This document shows positions 1 through 9,405 of a DNA stretch of 64,000 nucleotides, in pieces. Every line of letters starts with the position of its first letter. Position 1 is the first letter of the stretch. Position numbers and translations under genes: made by a program. The stretch is taken from assembly GCF_027533645.1 (NCBI RefSeq), contig NZ_JAQAGY010000002.1, positions 186,001 through 250,000 on the forward strand. The letters run 5' to 3'. Under the pieces are notes generated by a model. It was not told where the DNA came from, ran no database searches, and was given only the letters and a program-made list of their open reading frames with translations. Origin of the DNA: Paenibacillus caseinilyticus (GTDB lineage Bacteria > Bacillota > Bacilli > Paenibacillales > NBRC-103111).

Positions 1-3000
1 CTGGCAACGGTTCGGCGAACCCGGCCGCTGCGATCACGGCGCCGGCCCATCATACGATCGTGGAAGCCGGCTCGGATGTCACCGTGCAGGCGGAGGCTTC
101 CGATCCGGACGGCACGGTGGCCAAGGTGCAGTTCTATCTCGGCGATGTGCTGCTTGGCGAAGACACGGCGGCCCCTTACTCGCTGACCTGGACGAAGGTG
201 ACAGACGGAACCCACGACTTGACCGTCAGGGCGGTCGATAACACGGGGACCTCGGTTCAGTCCAACCGCGTCACCGTTCATGTGAACACGAGCGGCAGCA
301 CCGCACCGTGGGAAGCGAAGGATATCGGTACGCCGGGCATCGCCGGGCATACGCAGCTTGGAGCTTCGCCCGCAGAGGTGACCGTGAAGGCTGCCGGAGC
401 GATGGGCGGGAGGGCGGACGCGTTCCACTTCGCCTATCAGCCGCTGACGGGCAACGGGGAGATCGTCGCCCGGATCGAGAAGGTAACGGGGACTGACGAC
501 GGAGCGGAAGCGGGCGTGATGATCCGCGAGAATCTCACCGCATCCTCCCGTATGGCGGCCCTGCTCATTCCCTATGTCAAGAATGGCCGTAAGGGCGTCA
601 CCCTGACCCGTACGGCGGAAGGCGGCCAGGCGGCGAAGATGGAACCGGACGAGTTCATCTCGGTGCCGTATTGGGTGAAGGCGGTCCGTCTCGGAAGCCA
701 GTTCACGACCCTGGTATCAAAGAGCGGGGTGGATTGGACGGTGGCGGGCACGGCCTCGATCCCGATGGGGGAGACGGCGTACTTCGGGCTGGCGGCGGAT
801 GCCGCCGATGCCGATGACGACATCCAGAAGTACAATACTTCGCTCTTCTCCGGGGCAGCCCTACGTCCGCTGCCGGCGGATTATCCGGCCGCTCCCCAAG
901 AGGTGCAGGCCACGGCAGGGGTGAAGCAGGCGGTCCTGAGCTGGAGTCCCGTCACCACGGCGCAGAGCTATACCGTGAAGCGCAGCGAGCTGCCGGGCGG
1001 CCCTTACTCCGCTGTGGCGCAGGGGTTAACCCAGCCAAGCTTCACGGATACGGGTCTGAGCGCGGGGCTCACCTATTACTACGTAGTGACCGCAGTGAAC
1101 GCGCAGGGCGAGAGCTTCAGCTCCGCCGAAGTCAGCGTGGAGCCGTCCGGAAGCACGGGCACGGTGTATCTGGTGAACGACAGCTACGAAGGACTGGCGG
1201 AAGGAACGCTGCCGGCAGGCTACACGGTTACACCGGATCCGCAGGATGCGGACCATAAGGTGGGAGCCGTACCCATGCCTGCAGGCACGACGGGCAACGC
1301 CACCTCGGCGGCGATGATCGTCTACGACAACGCGGCGGGCAATACCCAGTTCGTCCGCAAGTTCGCGCCGCAGACGGGCGCTGTCGTCATTGAGACGGAT
1401 GTGACTTCCGCGGCATGGCCGGGTACATCGATCGTGCTCCAGCTGCAGGATGAGGCGGGGACGAAGACGCCGCTGTCCGTCGAGCTGCGCAAACCGACCC
1501 AGCCGGCAGCCGAATCGACGAATACGTTCATCTACAAGAAGCTCGGCGCGGACTATAAACTGAGCGAGCCCCCGGTGAACAACCGCTGGTACCATCTGAA
1601 GATCGTGGCGAATGTGCCCGCACAGAAGGCGGATATTTATATCGACGAGGCTCCTGCCGCGCTGGGCGTAGACTTCCAGGCCGACGTGTCCGCGGCCGGG
1701 ATCGGACGCATCCTGGCGAAGACGCCGGGGACAGGCAAGGGGACGATGTACTACGACAACCTCAAGGTGTATGTGGAGCCTGTCGCCACACCGCAGGGCG
1801 TCACGGCCGTGCCGGGCAACGGCAAAGTGCAGTTGAGCTGGACGGTGACGGCAGGCGCGGCTTCCTACACGGTGAAGCGCGCTGAGGCGAGCGGCGGGCC
1901 TTACGCTGTCGTGGCAGCAGAGGTGACGGGTACCGGGTATATCGATGAGGGCGTTACGAACGGCACGACCTATTATTATGTCGTAACGGCCTCCGGCCCT
2001 TCGGGCGAGAGCGGTCCGTCGTCTACGGTCACCGTGACGCCGTCGGAAGCGGCCGTGAAGCCGGCGGCGCCGGCCGGGCTGACAGCGCAGGCCCGCAGCA
2101 CGCAGGCCGATCTGTCCTGGCAGCCGGCGGCGGGCGCTTCCCACTACACGGTGAAGCGCAGCGCAAGCGCCGCAGGGCCGTTCACGGCCATAGCGGCCAA
2201 GGTGCTGGGTACCTCCTTCCGCGACGGGGCACTGACCAACGGGACGGTGTACTATTACACCGTGTCGGCCTCGAGCGTCGGCGGCGAAGGCCCGGATGCC
2301 CCGGCGGTACCGGTCCGGCCCGAGGCGGCTCTCGGGACGCCTGCCGTGAAGGGGACAGCCGGAGCGGGCCGCATCCGGCTGAGCTGGGACGCCGTAGAGG
2401 GCGCTTCCTCCTACGAAGTGAAGCGGGCGGCATCGCTGGAGGGTCCGTATGAAGCCGTAGCGACTACGGCAGAGCTTGCTTATGCAGAGACCGGGCTTCC
2501 CGAAGGCACGCCATATTACTACACAGTCACCGCGCGCAGCGGCGAGAGCCGTTCTCTGGCCTCGGATCCGGCGGCAGTGAGGGCATCCTCCGCAGACGGT
2601 GCGCCGGCCGTGCCGCAGGGCATGCGGGCGGAGCCGGGCGACGGGGAGACCGCGCTGTTCTGGACCGTGGCGGCCGGAGCGGAAGCTTATGCGGTCAAGC
2701 GGAGCGAGAGCCCGGCGGGCGGGTACGAGACGGTTGCCGCCCGGGTGGAAGGCACCGCTTATCGGGATACCGGCCTCGTCAACGGGCGGACCTATTACTA
2801 TCTCGTCACGGCCGTGAATGCGGCCGGGGAGAGCGGCTCGTCCGCTCCCGTGCAGGAGACGCCGGCGCCGGTTCTGACCGTGGCGGCGGATGGTAGCGGC
2901 ATGTATACCAGAGTGCAGGATGCGATCAACGCCGTACCGGACAACGGCGCGGGAACGACCGTAATCCAGATCAAAGACGGGGTGTACCGGGAGAAGCTGA

Positions 3001-4592
3001 ACATCCCGGCGGCCAAGACCAAGATCCGCATGATCGGCGGGAGCCGCGAAGGAACCGTGCTCATCTATGGCGACAGCGCCAAGACGCTGGACGCTGCCGG
3101 ACGCGAGCTCGGTACCTCCGGCAGCGCCTCGTTCACCATCCTTGCGAACGACTTCAGCGCAGAGAACCTGACGATCGCCAACGACGCCGGGCAGTTCGCC
3201 GGGCAGGCGGTAGCGCTGTATACGAAGGGCGACCGGATGTTCTTCCGGAATGTGACGCTGACCGGCTACCAGGATACGTTCTATGCCAATGACGGACGGC
3301 AGGTATTCGCCGACAGCCGGATCGAAGGGACCGTGGACTATATCTTCGGCTCCTCGTCCCTCGTCTTCGAGAACTGCGTTATCCACAGCTTCGCCGGAGG
3401 GTACGTCACGGCAGCTTCCACGCCCGAAGGTAAGAGCGGCTATCTCTTCCTGAACAGCCGTCTGACGGCGGAGCCGGGGCTCGCCGGCACGGTCGCGCTC
3501 GGCCGTCCTTGGAGACCTTATGCCAAGGTAAGCTACGTGAACACGTGCATGGACGACCATATCCGGCCTACTGGCTGGGACAACTGGGGGAACAGCGCTA
3601 ATGAGCTCACGGCAAGCTATAACGAATACGGCAGCTACGGGCCTGGAGCGAAGCCGCAGGACCGCTACCGCTGGTCGAAGCAGCTGACCGTGCCGGAAGC
3701 GGAAGCCTTGACGCCGGAGGCCGTGATCGGCGGCAGCGACGGCTGGAACCCGTTGAAGCGTACCCCGCTGCTGGACGGCAGCGCCCTGCTCTCGTCCCTG
3801 GCGGCGGACGGCGTCACCGTACCCGGCTTCCGGCCGGACGTGACGGAATACGGCGTCTTGCTGCCGGCCGGTACAGGGACGGCACCAACCGTCACTGCAG
3901 CCGTCTATGCCGCAAGCTCGGCAGCAGCCGTAACCCAGGCGGCTGCGCTTCCGGGGACCGCGTCGGTGAAGGTCACGGCCCAGGACGGTACGGTGCGTAC
4001 GTACCTCGTCCGGTTCGAGGCGGAAGCGGTGATCGACCGCGAGCCGCCGACGGCCACCGTAACGTACAGTGCGTACGGGCCGACGAACGGCAGCGTGACG
4101 GCGACCCTCGTACCGAGCGAGCCGGTCACCGTGACGAACAACAACGGGTCGCTGACCCGCGTCTTCCAGGATAACGGTTCCTTCACGTTCACCTTCGTCG
4201 ATGCGGCCGGCAATAAGGGCTCGGCCAAGGCGGTCGTTTCCGTCATTGACAAGAAGGCTCCGGCGCTGAACTTGACGGTCGACAAGCCGGTCCTGTGGCC
4301 GCCGAACCACAAGCTGATCCCGGTTCATGTGACCGTCAAGAGCACCGATACGGGATCGGGGATCGCATCTGTCGTACTGAAATCCATTACGAGCAGCGAA
4401 GGGGACAAAGGACTCGGCGCCGGCGACCAACCGGGCGACATCCGGGAGGCGGCCTTTGGCACGAAGGATACCGACTTCCTGCTCCGGGCCGAACGGTACC
4501 GCAGCCGTGTCTATACGATCACCTATACGGCGGAGGACCGGGCGGGCAATCGGACGGAGGCGTCCGTCAAAGTAACGGTGAAGAATCCGTAG
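1..4592 (+). CDS. Modular secreted pectinesterase, 5' end missing
   Basis: The frame is open to the left edge, so the gene starts upstream and its signal peptide is not visible. In order it encodes an Ig-like domain (nt 1-290), a concanavalin/LamG-like region (about 300-860), one FN3 domain, a second jelly-roll-like region (about 1165-1780), four FN3 domains (about 1785-2870), a pectin methylesterase beta-helix (about 2875-3760), a cadherin-like beta-sandwich and two further Ig-like repeats. The esterase keeps the family's catalytic set: GYQDT with the acid/base Asp near nt 3274, DYIFG with the nucleophile Asp at 3336, and LGRPW with the Arg at 3504. The two Asp lie 21 codons apart, as in characterised pectinesterases. 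It should de-esterify homogalacturonan outside the cell, with the accessory domains serving as spacers or carbohydrate/cell-wall binders. A terminator follows closely. Pectinesterase activity is well supported; the substrate of the jelly-roll domains is unknown. Confidence 0.9.
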   Translation, partial: GNGSANPAAAITAPAHHTIVEAGSDVTVQAEASDPDGTVAKVQFYLGDVLLGEDTAAPYSLTWTKVTDGTHDLTVRAVDNTGTSVQSNRVTVHVNTSGSTAPWEAKDIGTPGIAGHTQLGASPAEVTVKAAGAMGGRADAFHFAYQPLTGNGEIVARIEKVTGTDDGAEAGVMIRENLTASSRMAALLIPYVKNGRKGVTLTRTAEGGQAAKMEPDEFISVPYWVKAVRLGSQFTTLVSKSGVDWTVAGTASIPMGETAYFGLAADAADADDDIQKYNTSLFSGAALRPLPADYPAAPQEVQATAGVKQAVLSWSPVTTAQSYTVKRSELPGGPYSAVAQGLTQPSFTDTGLSAGLTYYYVVTAVNAQGESFSSAEVSVEPSGSTGTVYLVNDSYEGLAEGTLPAGYTVTPDPQDADHKVGAVPMPAGTTGNATSAAMIVYDNAAGNTQFVRKFAPQTGAVVIETDVTSAAWPGTSIVLQLQDEAGTKTPLSVELRKPTQPAAESTNTFIYKKLGADYKLSEPPVNNRWYHLKIVANVPAQKADIYIDEAPAALGVDFQADVSAAGIGRILAKTPGTGKGTMYYDNLKVYVEPVATPQGVTAVPGNGKVQLSWTVTAGAASYTVKRAEASGGPYAVVAAEVTGTGYIDEGVTNGTTYYYVVTASGPSGESGPSSTVTVTPSEAAVKPAAPAGLTAQARSTQADLSWQPAAGASHYTVKRSASAAGPFTAIAAKVLGTSFRDGALTNGTVYYYTVSASSVGGEGPDAPAVPVRPEAALGTPAVKGTAGAGRIRLSWDAVEGASSYEVKRAASLEGPYEAVATTAELAYAETGLPEGTPYYYTVTARSGESRSLASDPAAVRASSADGAPAVPQGMRAEPGDGETALFWTVAAGAEAYAVKRSESPAGGYETVAARVEGTAYRDTGLVNGRTYYYLVTAVNAAGESGSSAPVQETPAPVLTVAADGSGMYTRVQDAINAVPDNGAGTTVIQIKDGVYREKLNIPAAKTKIRMIGGSREGTVLIYGDSAKTLDAAGRELGTSGSASFTILANDFSAENLTIANDAGQFAGQAVALYTKGDRMFFRNVTLTGYQDTFYANDGRQVFADSRIEGTVDYIFGSSSLVFENCVIHSFAGGYVTAASTPEGKSGYLFLNSRLTAEPGLAGTVALGRPWRPYAKVSYVNTCMDDHIRPTGWDNWGNSANELTASYNEYGSYGPGAKPQDRYRWSKQLTVPEAEALTPEAVIGGSDGWNPLKRTPLLDGSALLSSLAADGVTVPGFRPDVTEYGVLLPAGTGTAPTVTAAVYAASSAAAVTQAAALPGTASVKVTAQDGTVRTYLVRFEAEAVIDREPPTATVTYSAYGPTNGSVTATLVPSEPVTVTNNNGSLTRVFQDNGSFTFTFVDAAGNKGSAKAVVSVIDKKAPALNLTVDKPVLWPPNHKLIPVHVTVKSTDTGSGIASVVLKSITSSEGDKGLGAGDQPGDIREAAFGTKDTDFLLRAERYRSRVYTITYTAEDRAGNRTEASVKVTVKNP

Positions 4593-4615
4593 GAGAGTAT
4601 GACGGTAAGATGCAG

Positions 4616-4662
4616 GCTTATCCTCCGCATAGAACGTTGTGCGGGGGATAAGCTTTTCTTTT
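4616..4662 (+). terminator. Rho-independent terminator after the pectinesterase gene
   Basis: Stems at 4616-4629 and 4640-4653 pair over 14 positions with one G-T wobble, around a 10-nt loop, and run into a T-rich tract (TTTTCTTTT). It lies 24 nt past the pectinesterase stop. Confidence 0.85.
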
Positions 4663-4946
4663 GACATTCACCGAAAGTGTAACGCGCAGAGCCCCTTCTT
4701 CCTCTTCGCAACGGTTTCATACCTGCTGCTGTCTCTCAAGGAACACCGTAGGCTTCGGTGTCGGCAGGGGAGCAAGGATATTCAAGTTTGGGGCCCTGGA
4801 GGCATGAAAGCAGGTAGAAGTGAACGGATATTTGCCTTAGAATGAAAGATAAAAGATATCCATAGACAACCAGCAGCAGGATCCACGACACATTCCAATC
4901 GGAATCCAATCATCCATCCGGCCAATGAAAGGGGCTTATCAAGGTC
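4663..4946. other. Intergenic region between pectinesterase and GH43 genes
   Basis: After the terminator there is no convincing gene. A TTGACA at 4661 has no acceptable -10 at 16-18 nt. The stretch 4830-4860 is AT-rich and could hold the promoter of the downstream GH43 gene, but no clear hexamer pair stands out. A short inverted repeat, ATTCC-AATC-GGAAT, lies at 4892-4905. Confidence 0.4.
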
Positions 4947-6506
4947 ATGAATACGTCTTCTCAAGCTCAACCCGTCTGGTATGCGGACCTCGGCAGCGGG
5001 CAGTACCGCAATCCGGTCCTGTATGCCGATTATTCCGATCCCGATGTTATCCGCGTAGGCGATGATTTCTATATGACCGCTTCGAGCTTCGTCAGTACGC
5101 CCGGCCTGCCGATCCTGCACTCGAAGGATCTCGTCAACTGGACGATCCTCACCCACGCGGTGGACCGGCTGCCGGCCGGCTTCGACGGCAAGGTCCGTCA
5201 CGGGGACGGCGTATGGGCCCCGAGCCTGCGGTACCATGACGGCAAGTACTGGATCTACGTCGGCTTCCCGGACGAAGGGGTCTATATGACGAATGCGGAG
5301 AACCCGGCAGGGCCCTGGTCGCCCCTGCACCTGGTGAAGGAAGCCCAGGGGATCATCGACACCTGCCCGCTCTGGGATGAAGACGGACAGGCGTACCTCG
5401 TGCACGCCTTCGCGAAGAGCCGCTGCGGCATCAAGAGCAGGCTGCAGGTGTGCCGGATGAGCCCGGACGGCACCTCGCTGCTGGACGAAGGCGTGATGGT
5501 ATTCGACGGCACGGAGCGTCACCCGACGATTGAGGGGCCGAAGTTCTATAAGCGTAATGGCTATTATTATATCTTCGCCCCGGCGGGCGGCGTATCCGTA
5601 GGATGGCAGACGATTCTGCGCTCGCGTTCGGTCTTTGGACCTTACGAGGAGAAGATCGTCCTGCACCAGGGGGACAGCATCGTGAACGGGCCGCACCAGG
5701 GCGGCTATGTCGAGCTGGAATCCGGTGAATCGTGGTTCCTCCACTTCCAGGACCGGGAAGCCTACGGGCGTATCGTCCACCTGCAGCCGATGGCCTGGGA
5801 GAACGACTGGCCGGTGATGGGCATCGACACGAACGGCGACGGGATCGGCGAGCCGGTGCTCATCCACCAGAAGCCGGATGTCGGCCGGGACTATCCGCCG
5901 GCCGTGCCAGAGACGGGCGACGAGTTCGAGAAGCCGGAGCTCGGCCTGCAGTGGCAGTGGCAGGGTAACCGCGAAGCGGGCTGGCATTCGCTCACGGAGC
6001 ACCCCGGCCATCTGCGGCTGTTCGCCCGGGCGCTGCCGGAAGGGGCGTCGACATTCTACGATGCGCCGAACGTGCTCTGCCAGAAGCTCCCGGCCCCTGA
6101 GCTGACCGCTGCGACCGCGCTGACACTGACGCCGGGCTCCGGCGAGACGCTGGCCGGCTTGACGGTGTTCGGGCACGAGTACCGCTATGCCGCCCTGCGC
6201 TGCAGGGAAGGGCAGACCGAGCTCGTCTTCACCGCAGGCAAAGGCAGCAAGGAGTCTTCTGCGGAAGCGGAGACGGCGGCCGTGGCGCTTGCGGACTCCG
6301 TACGCACAGTCTACCTGCGGGTGAAGATCGTGCTGGAAGCCGTATGCACCTTCGAGTACAGCCTCGACGGCACGGCATACGAGCGCATCGGCGAGCCGTT
6401 CGAAGCCGTGCCGGGCGGCTGGGTCGGCGCGAAGCTCGGCTTGTTCTGCCTCGGCGGGGACGGGGGACACGCCGACTTCCCTTGGTTCCGTATCGAAGGG
6501 GTATAG
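4947..6506 (+). CDS. Intracellular GH43 glycosidase (beta-xylosidase/arabinofuranosidase type)
   Basis: This 519-residue protein has no signal peptide and should act in the cytoplasm on imported oligosaccharides. The N-terminal ~310 residues are a GH43 five-bladed propeller with the expected catalytic triad: D31 in YSDPDVIR (base), D138 in IDTCP (pKa modulator) and E196 in IEGPKFYK (acid). The C-terminal ~190 residues form the beta-sandwich common to long GH43 beta-xylosidases. The start is supported by AAAGGGG at 4928-4934, although the spacing is long. It has its own upstream region after a terminator and precedes the AraC-type sensor-regulator and sugar permeases, which suggests joint control. 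Family 43 is certain; whether the leaving group is xylose, arabinose or galactose cannot be read from sequence. Confidence 0.88.
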   Translation: MNTSSQAQPVWYADLGSGQYRNPVLYADYSDPDVIRVGDDFYMTASSFVSTPGLPILHSKDLVNWTILTHAVDRLPAGFDGKVRHGDGVWAPSLRYHDGKYWIYVGFPDEGVYMTNAENPAGPWSPLHLVKEAQGIIDTCPLWDEDGQAYLVHAFAKSRCGIKSRLQVCRMSPDGTSLLDEGVMVFDGTERHPTIEGPKFYKRNGYYYIFAPAGGVSVGWQTILRSRSVFGPYEEKIVLHQGDSIVNGPHQGGYVELESGESWFLHFQDREAYGRIVHLQPMAWENDWPVMGIDTNGDGIGEPVLIHQKPDVGRDYPPAVPETGDEFEKPELGLQWQWQGNREAGWHSLTEHPGHLRLFARALPEGASTFYDAPNVLCQKLPAPELTAATALTLTPGSGETLAGLTVFGHEYRYAALRCREGQTELVFTAGKGSKESSAEAETAAVALADSVRTVYLRVKIVLEAVCTFEYSLDGTAYERIGEPFEAVPGGWVGAKLGLFCLGGDGGHADFPWFRIEGV

Positions 6507-6629
6507 ACGGCAGGGAGCCGCCGGGCCGGGGAGAGGCCCCTCATCCGAAGGGAGCCTTCCGGACCGGCGGCTGTACTGCTTACGCATCACAGGCAGGGCG
6601 GCTGATCCGCTTCCATAACAAGAGAGCAG

Positions 6630-6660
6630 GGACCGGGGCCCCCCTCCGGTCCTTGTCTTA
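6630..6660 (+). terminator. Weak terminator candidate after the GH43 gene
   Basis: GGACCGG at 6630-6636 pairs with CCGGTCC at 6646-6652 and is followed by TTGTCTTA. The T-tract is poor. Confidence 0.4.
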
Positions 6661-6695
6661 TCCTGCGGCCTGCGGCCAAAGAGTCTGTTTTGTGA

Positions 6696-6709
6696 AGAAA
6701 GCGCTCTAT
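6696..6709 (+). promoter_or_regulatory. Possible catabolite-responsive (cre-like) element
   Basis: The 14-mer AGAAAGCGCTCTAT matches the CcpA cre consensus at most constrained positions, including the AAGCGCT core, but fails at both ends. It sits about 140 nt before the sensor-regulator gene. This is a visual match only. Confidence 0.25.
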
Positions 6710-6847
6710 TTTTTCTCTTGAAAGAGGATTGGCCCTTGGGAGATACTGGATGGATCATATACTGCAAGCAGGGCAGGACGGCAGAACAGGCACCGGTGCG
6801 ACAGACAGAAGAGAAGCCGGCCCTTCCGGGAAGAAGGAGAGAGGAAT

Positions 6848-9172
6848 ATGCGGAGATATTTGCTTCGGCTTCTGGCATTCAGTCTGATCCTCGGTGCGCT
6901 GCCGACCGTATTCATCGGCATTGTCTCCTACTCGATCGCCGCAGGCGATATCGAGAAGAAAGTAAGCGAGGGGAACATGCAGCTCCTGCTGCAAACCCAG
7001 ATGCGGGTGGAGCAGACGCTGAAGTCGCTCGAAATGTCGGCTACCCAGTTCGTGTCGTCGAGCCGGGTCAAAGCCGCCATGAACGAAACGCTGACGCCCG
7101 GCGAGTTCGCGGAAGTGCGCGAACTGTCGGCTGAGCTGTCCCATCTGCAGACGGAGGCGGTGGTCAAGCAGGCTTATCTCGTGAACATCGACCGCGATTG
7201 GGCTGTCAGCCTGGGGATGCTCTATAAGCTGAGTGTCATGGAGAACCGCAGGGAGTTCGCCGCCTACGCGATGCATCCGTCGAGCATCTTCTGGAGCACA
7301 CGCGGCCGGCCGGTGCCCGTCTCAGGCGCAGGCGTATCGCCGGGGGTCGAATCGGTAGCCGCCACGACCGAGTCGGTGACGCTCGTGCACAAGATCCCGC
7401 TGCTGCCCCGGTCCGCGGCCCCCAAAGGGCTGCTCGTCGTCCATCTGGGGAAGGACGACCTCCAGGGTCTGCTCGCCCCGAAGAACCGGCTCAGCAGCAA
7501 CTACGTTCTGGATGCGAGCGGCCATGCGTTCCTGGCGTCGGAGGAGGAGCAGACAGCCCTCGGGGAGATCAACCGTACGATTACCGGCCTCCCGGCGAAC
7601 CCCCAAGGCAAGATGGGGTCCTTCAATGCGAAGGCGGGCGGCGAGGAGGTCAGCGTCCTCTACCGGACTTCGGCGTACAACGGCTGGACGTATGTGTCGC
7701 TTGTATCCCGGGGCGAGATAACGAAGGAGCCGAAGAAGATCGCGCTCTTCACCGGCGCCGCCTGCGGGCTGATTCTACTCCTCGTCCTGATCTTCGCTTA
7801 CTTCGGTTCCCGGCGTATGTATTCGCCGATCCGCAGCCTGCTTGAATATTCGCAAGGGTTGACGCCCGAGAGGCAGACCGCTTCCGGCGAAGGGGGGGAC
7901 GAGCTGGCCTATATCCGGGAGAGCCTGCAGTCGCTGGCGGTCTCGCGGTCCCGGCTCGAGGAGCGGATGGAAGGGCAGGCGGGCCACCTCAAGGAATTCT
8001 TCGTGCTGAAGCTGTTCACGGGCCAGATCTCGGATACGGATATCGCCTACCGGTCGCAGATGTACGGGTTCCCCCAAGGGTGGAAGGGGCTCGGCGTGCT
8101 GACGCTCGCCATCGACAACCTGCAGGAGACCCGGTTCGGGGAAGAGGACCGCGAGCTGCTCCTGTTCGCCGTGAGCAATATCGCCGGCGAGCTGCTCCCC
8201 GCCTCCAGCCGGTTCTCCCCGATTCTGCTCGATGGGACCCAGGTGACCCTGCTGGCTTCCCGGGCCGAGGAACCGGAGGAGATCCAGGAGGAGTTCTACC
8301 GCACGGCGGAGCTTCTCCGCGCGAATGTCGAACGGGTGCTGCAGCTGCAGGTCAGCATCGGCATCTCGCAGCCGTTCACGGAGCTGTCCGGGACCGTGCA
8401 GGCGTACGGCGAGAGCCTGGCCGCCTTGAAGTGCCGGATCTCGCTCGGCCCGGACATCATCGTGCGGTACGACGATATCGCCCGGTACGGGGAGAGCGAG
8501 ACGGCGGTCTACGCCCATCTCAAGGTACTCGAGGAGCAGCTCGTCCAAGCCCTGCGCGAGATGCAGCAGGAGCGGGCGGGCGAGATCTTCGGACAGTACC
8601 TCACAGCGGTGCTGCACAAGGAGAGCTTCGCGCACGAGCACCATCTGCTGCTGCTTCAGCTCATGTCGCGCCTGCTTCACCTCGTGCAGGATCAGGGCGT
8701 GCCGCTGCGCAAGGTGCTCGAAGGAGACGGCGCGGTCGACCGGCTCATGAGACTGAGGACCCGCGAGGAAATCTCGATCTGGTTCGGCTCCCGTTTGTTC
8801 GCCCCGATCATCCGTCTGCTCTCCGAGAAGAGCGAGACGCAGTACGTGAATATCGCGAGCCGGCTGGTCAGCATGATCCACGACCGGTTCGATGGGGACA
8901 TTACGCTGGAGTCCTGCGCGGCCGAGCTGAATTTCCATCCGGTCTATCTCAGCCGGGTATTCAAGCGGGAGATGGGCGTGCCGTTCAGCGATTACCTGTC
9001 GGAATACCGGATGAATATGGCGAAGGTGCTGCTGGAATCCACCACACTTAAGATCTCAGAGGTGGGCGAGAAGCTGCAGTACAAGAACATCAGCGCTTTC
9101 ATCCGCTCCTTCCGCAAGAGCTTCGGCATGACGCCGGGGCAGTACCGGGACCTGATCGATCCCAAAGGATAG
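6848..9172 (+). CDS. Membrane-anchored AraC-family sensor/transcription regulator
   Basis: This 774-residue protein has a transmembrane helix near residues 7-30, an extracytoplasmic sensor region of about 260 residues, a second helix near 297-320 (IALFTGAACGLILLL), a long cytoplasmic linker and a C-terminal AraC double helix-turn-helix (about 675-774, ending in MTPGQYR). It matches the one-component transmembrane AraC regulators that Paenibacillus places beside LplABC-type sugar importers. It presumably senses an external saccharide and activates the adjacent permease and GH43 genes. A strong AGAAGGAGAGAGG ribosome site sits 3 nt upstream of the ATG. The architecture is clear; the ligand is unknown. 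No receiver or kinase domain is present, so it is not a conventional two-component protein. Confidence 0.9.
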   Translation: MRRYLLRLLAFSLILGALPTVFIGIVSYSIAAGDIEKKVSEGNMQLLLQTQMRVEQTLKSLEMSATQFVSSSRVKAAMNETLTPGEFAEVRELSAELSHLQTEAVVKQAYLVNIDRDWAVSLGMLYKLSVMENRREFAAYAMHPSSIFWSTRGRPVPVSGAGVSPGVESVAATTESVTLVHKIPLLPRSAAPKGLLVVHLGKDDLQGLLAPKNRLSSNYVLDASGHAFLASEEEQTALGEINRTITGLPANPQGKMGSFNAKAGGEEVSVLYRTSAYNGWTYVSLVSRGEITKEPKKIALFTGAACGLILLLVLIFAYFGSRRMYSPIRSLLEYSQGLTPERQTASGEGGDELAYIRESLQSLAVSRSRLEERMEGQAGHLKEFFVLKLFTGQISDTDIAYRSQMYGFPQGWKGLGVLTLAIDNLQETRFGEEDRELLLFAVSNIAGELLPASSRFSPILLDGTQVTLLASRAEEPEEIQEEFYRTAELLRANVERVLQLQVSIGISQPFTELSGTVQAYGESLAALKCRISLGPDIIVRYDDIARYGESETAVYAHLKVLEEQLVQALREMQQERAGEIFGQYLTAVLHKESFAHEHHLLLLQLMSRLLHLVQDQGVPLRKVLEGDGAVDRLMRLRTREEISIWFGSRLFAPIIRLLSEKSETQYVNIASRLVSMIHDRFDGDITLESCAAELNFHPVYLSRVFKREMGVPFSDYLSEYRMNMAKVLLESTTLKISEVGEKLQYKNISAFIRSFRKSFGMTPGQYRDLIDPKG

Positions 9173-9176
9173 CGGC

Positions 9177-9210
9177 ACAGGGGGGGGGGCGGACGGTTCT
9201 CCCCTGTTTG
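9177..9210 (+). terminator. Weak terminator or hairpin after the sensor-regulator gene
   Basis: ACAGGGG at 9177-9183 can pair with CCCCTGT at 9201-9207, followed by only TTGG. The left arm is part of a homopolymeric G run (9180-9189). The weak T-tract could allow read-through into the permease genes. Confidence 0.4.
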
Positions 9211-9405
9211 GCATGCGCGGTCCCCGGCTCCCGGCCGAGTTGCCTGCTGCACACCGGGTTGCCTCAAGGTTATGCCCGGCATCAGCAGTGCCGCCTCCCC
9301 CGCCGTTCTTCCTGCTCTCCGCAGGAAGTTATACGCCGGCTATAGCCTGGCATGTCCGCTCCCGGGATAATGAGGGCATCACAGGACACAGGGAGGAACG
9401 GGACT

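Larger units (their letters stand above)
6507..6847. other. Intergenic region with two hairpins and a possible cre site
   Basis: A perfect inverted repeat AGCCGCCGG/CCGGCGGCT sits at 6516-6524 and 6564-6572, without a T-tract. A second hairpin at 6630-6652 (GGACCGG/CCGGTCC) leads into TTGTCTTA and may be a weak terminator for the GH43 gene. An AT-richer patch at 6686-6720 probably contains the promoter of the regulator gene. Confidence 0.45.

Noticed and set aside
1026..4667. A 1213-codon open frame antisense to the pectinesterase
   Set aside because: It mirrors a high-GC coding gene, has low-complexity Arg/Gly/Ala-rich composition and no domain; the plus-strand frame has intact catalytic motifs.
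6516..6572. Perfect inverted repeat AGCCGCCGG/CCGGCGGCT as a terminator
   Set aside because: The 39-nt loop is long and no T-tract follows; it may be coincidental in GC-rich sequence.
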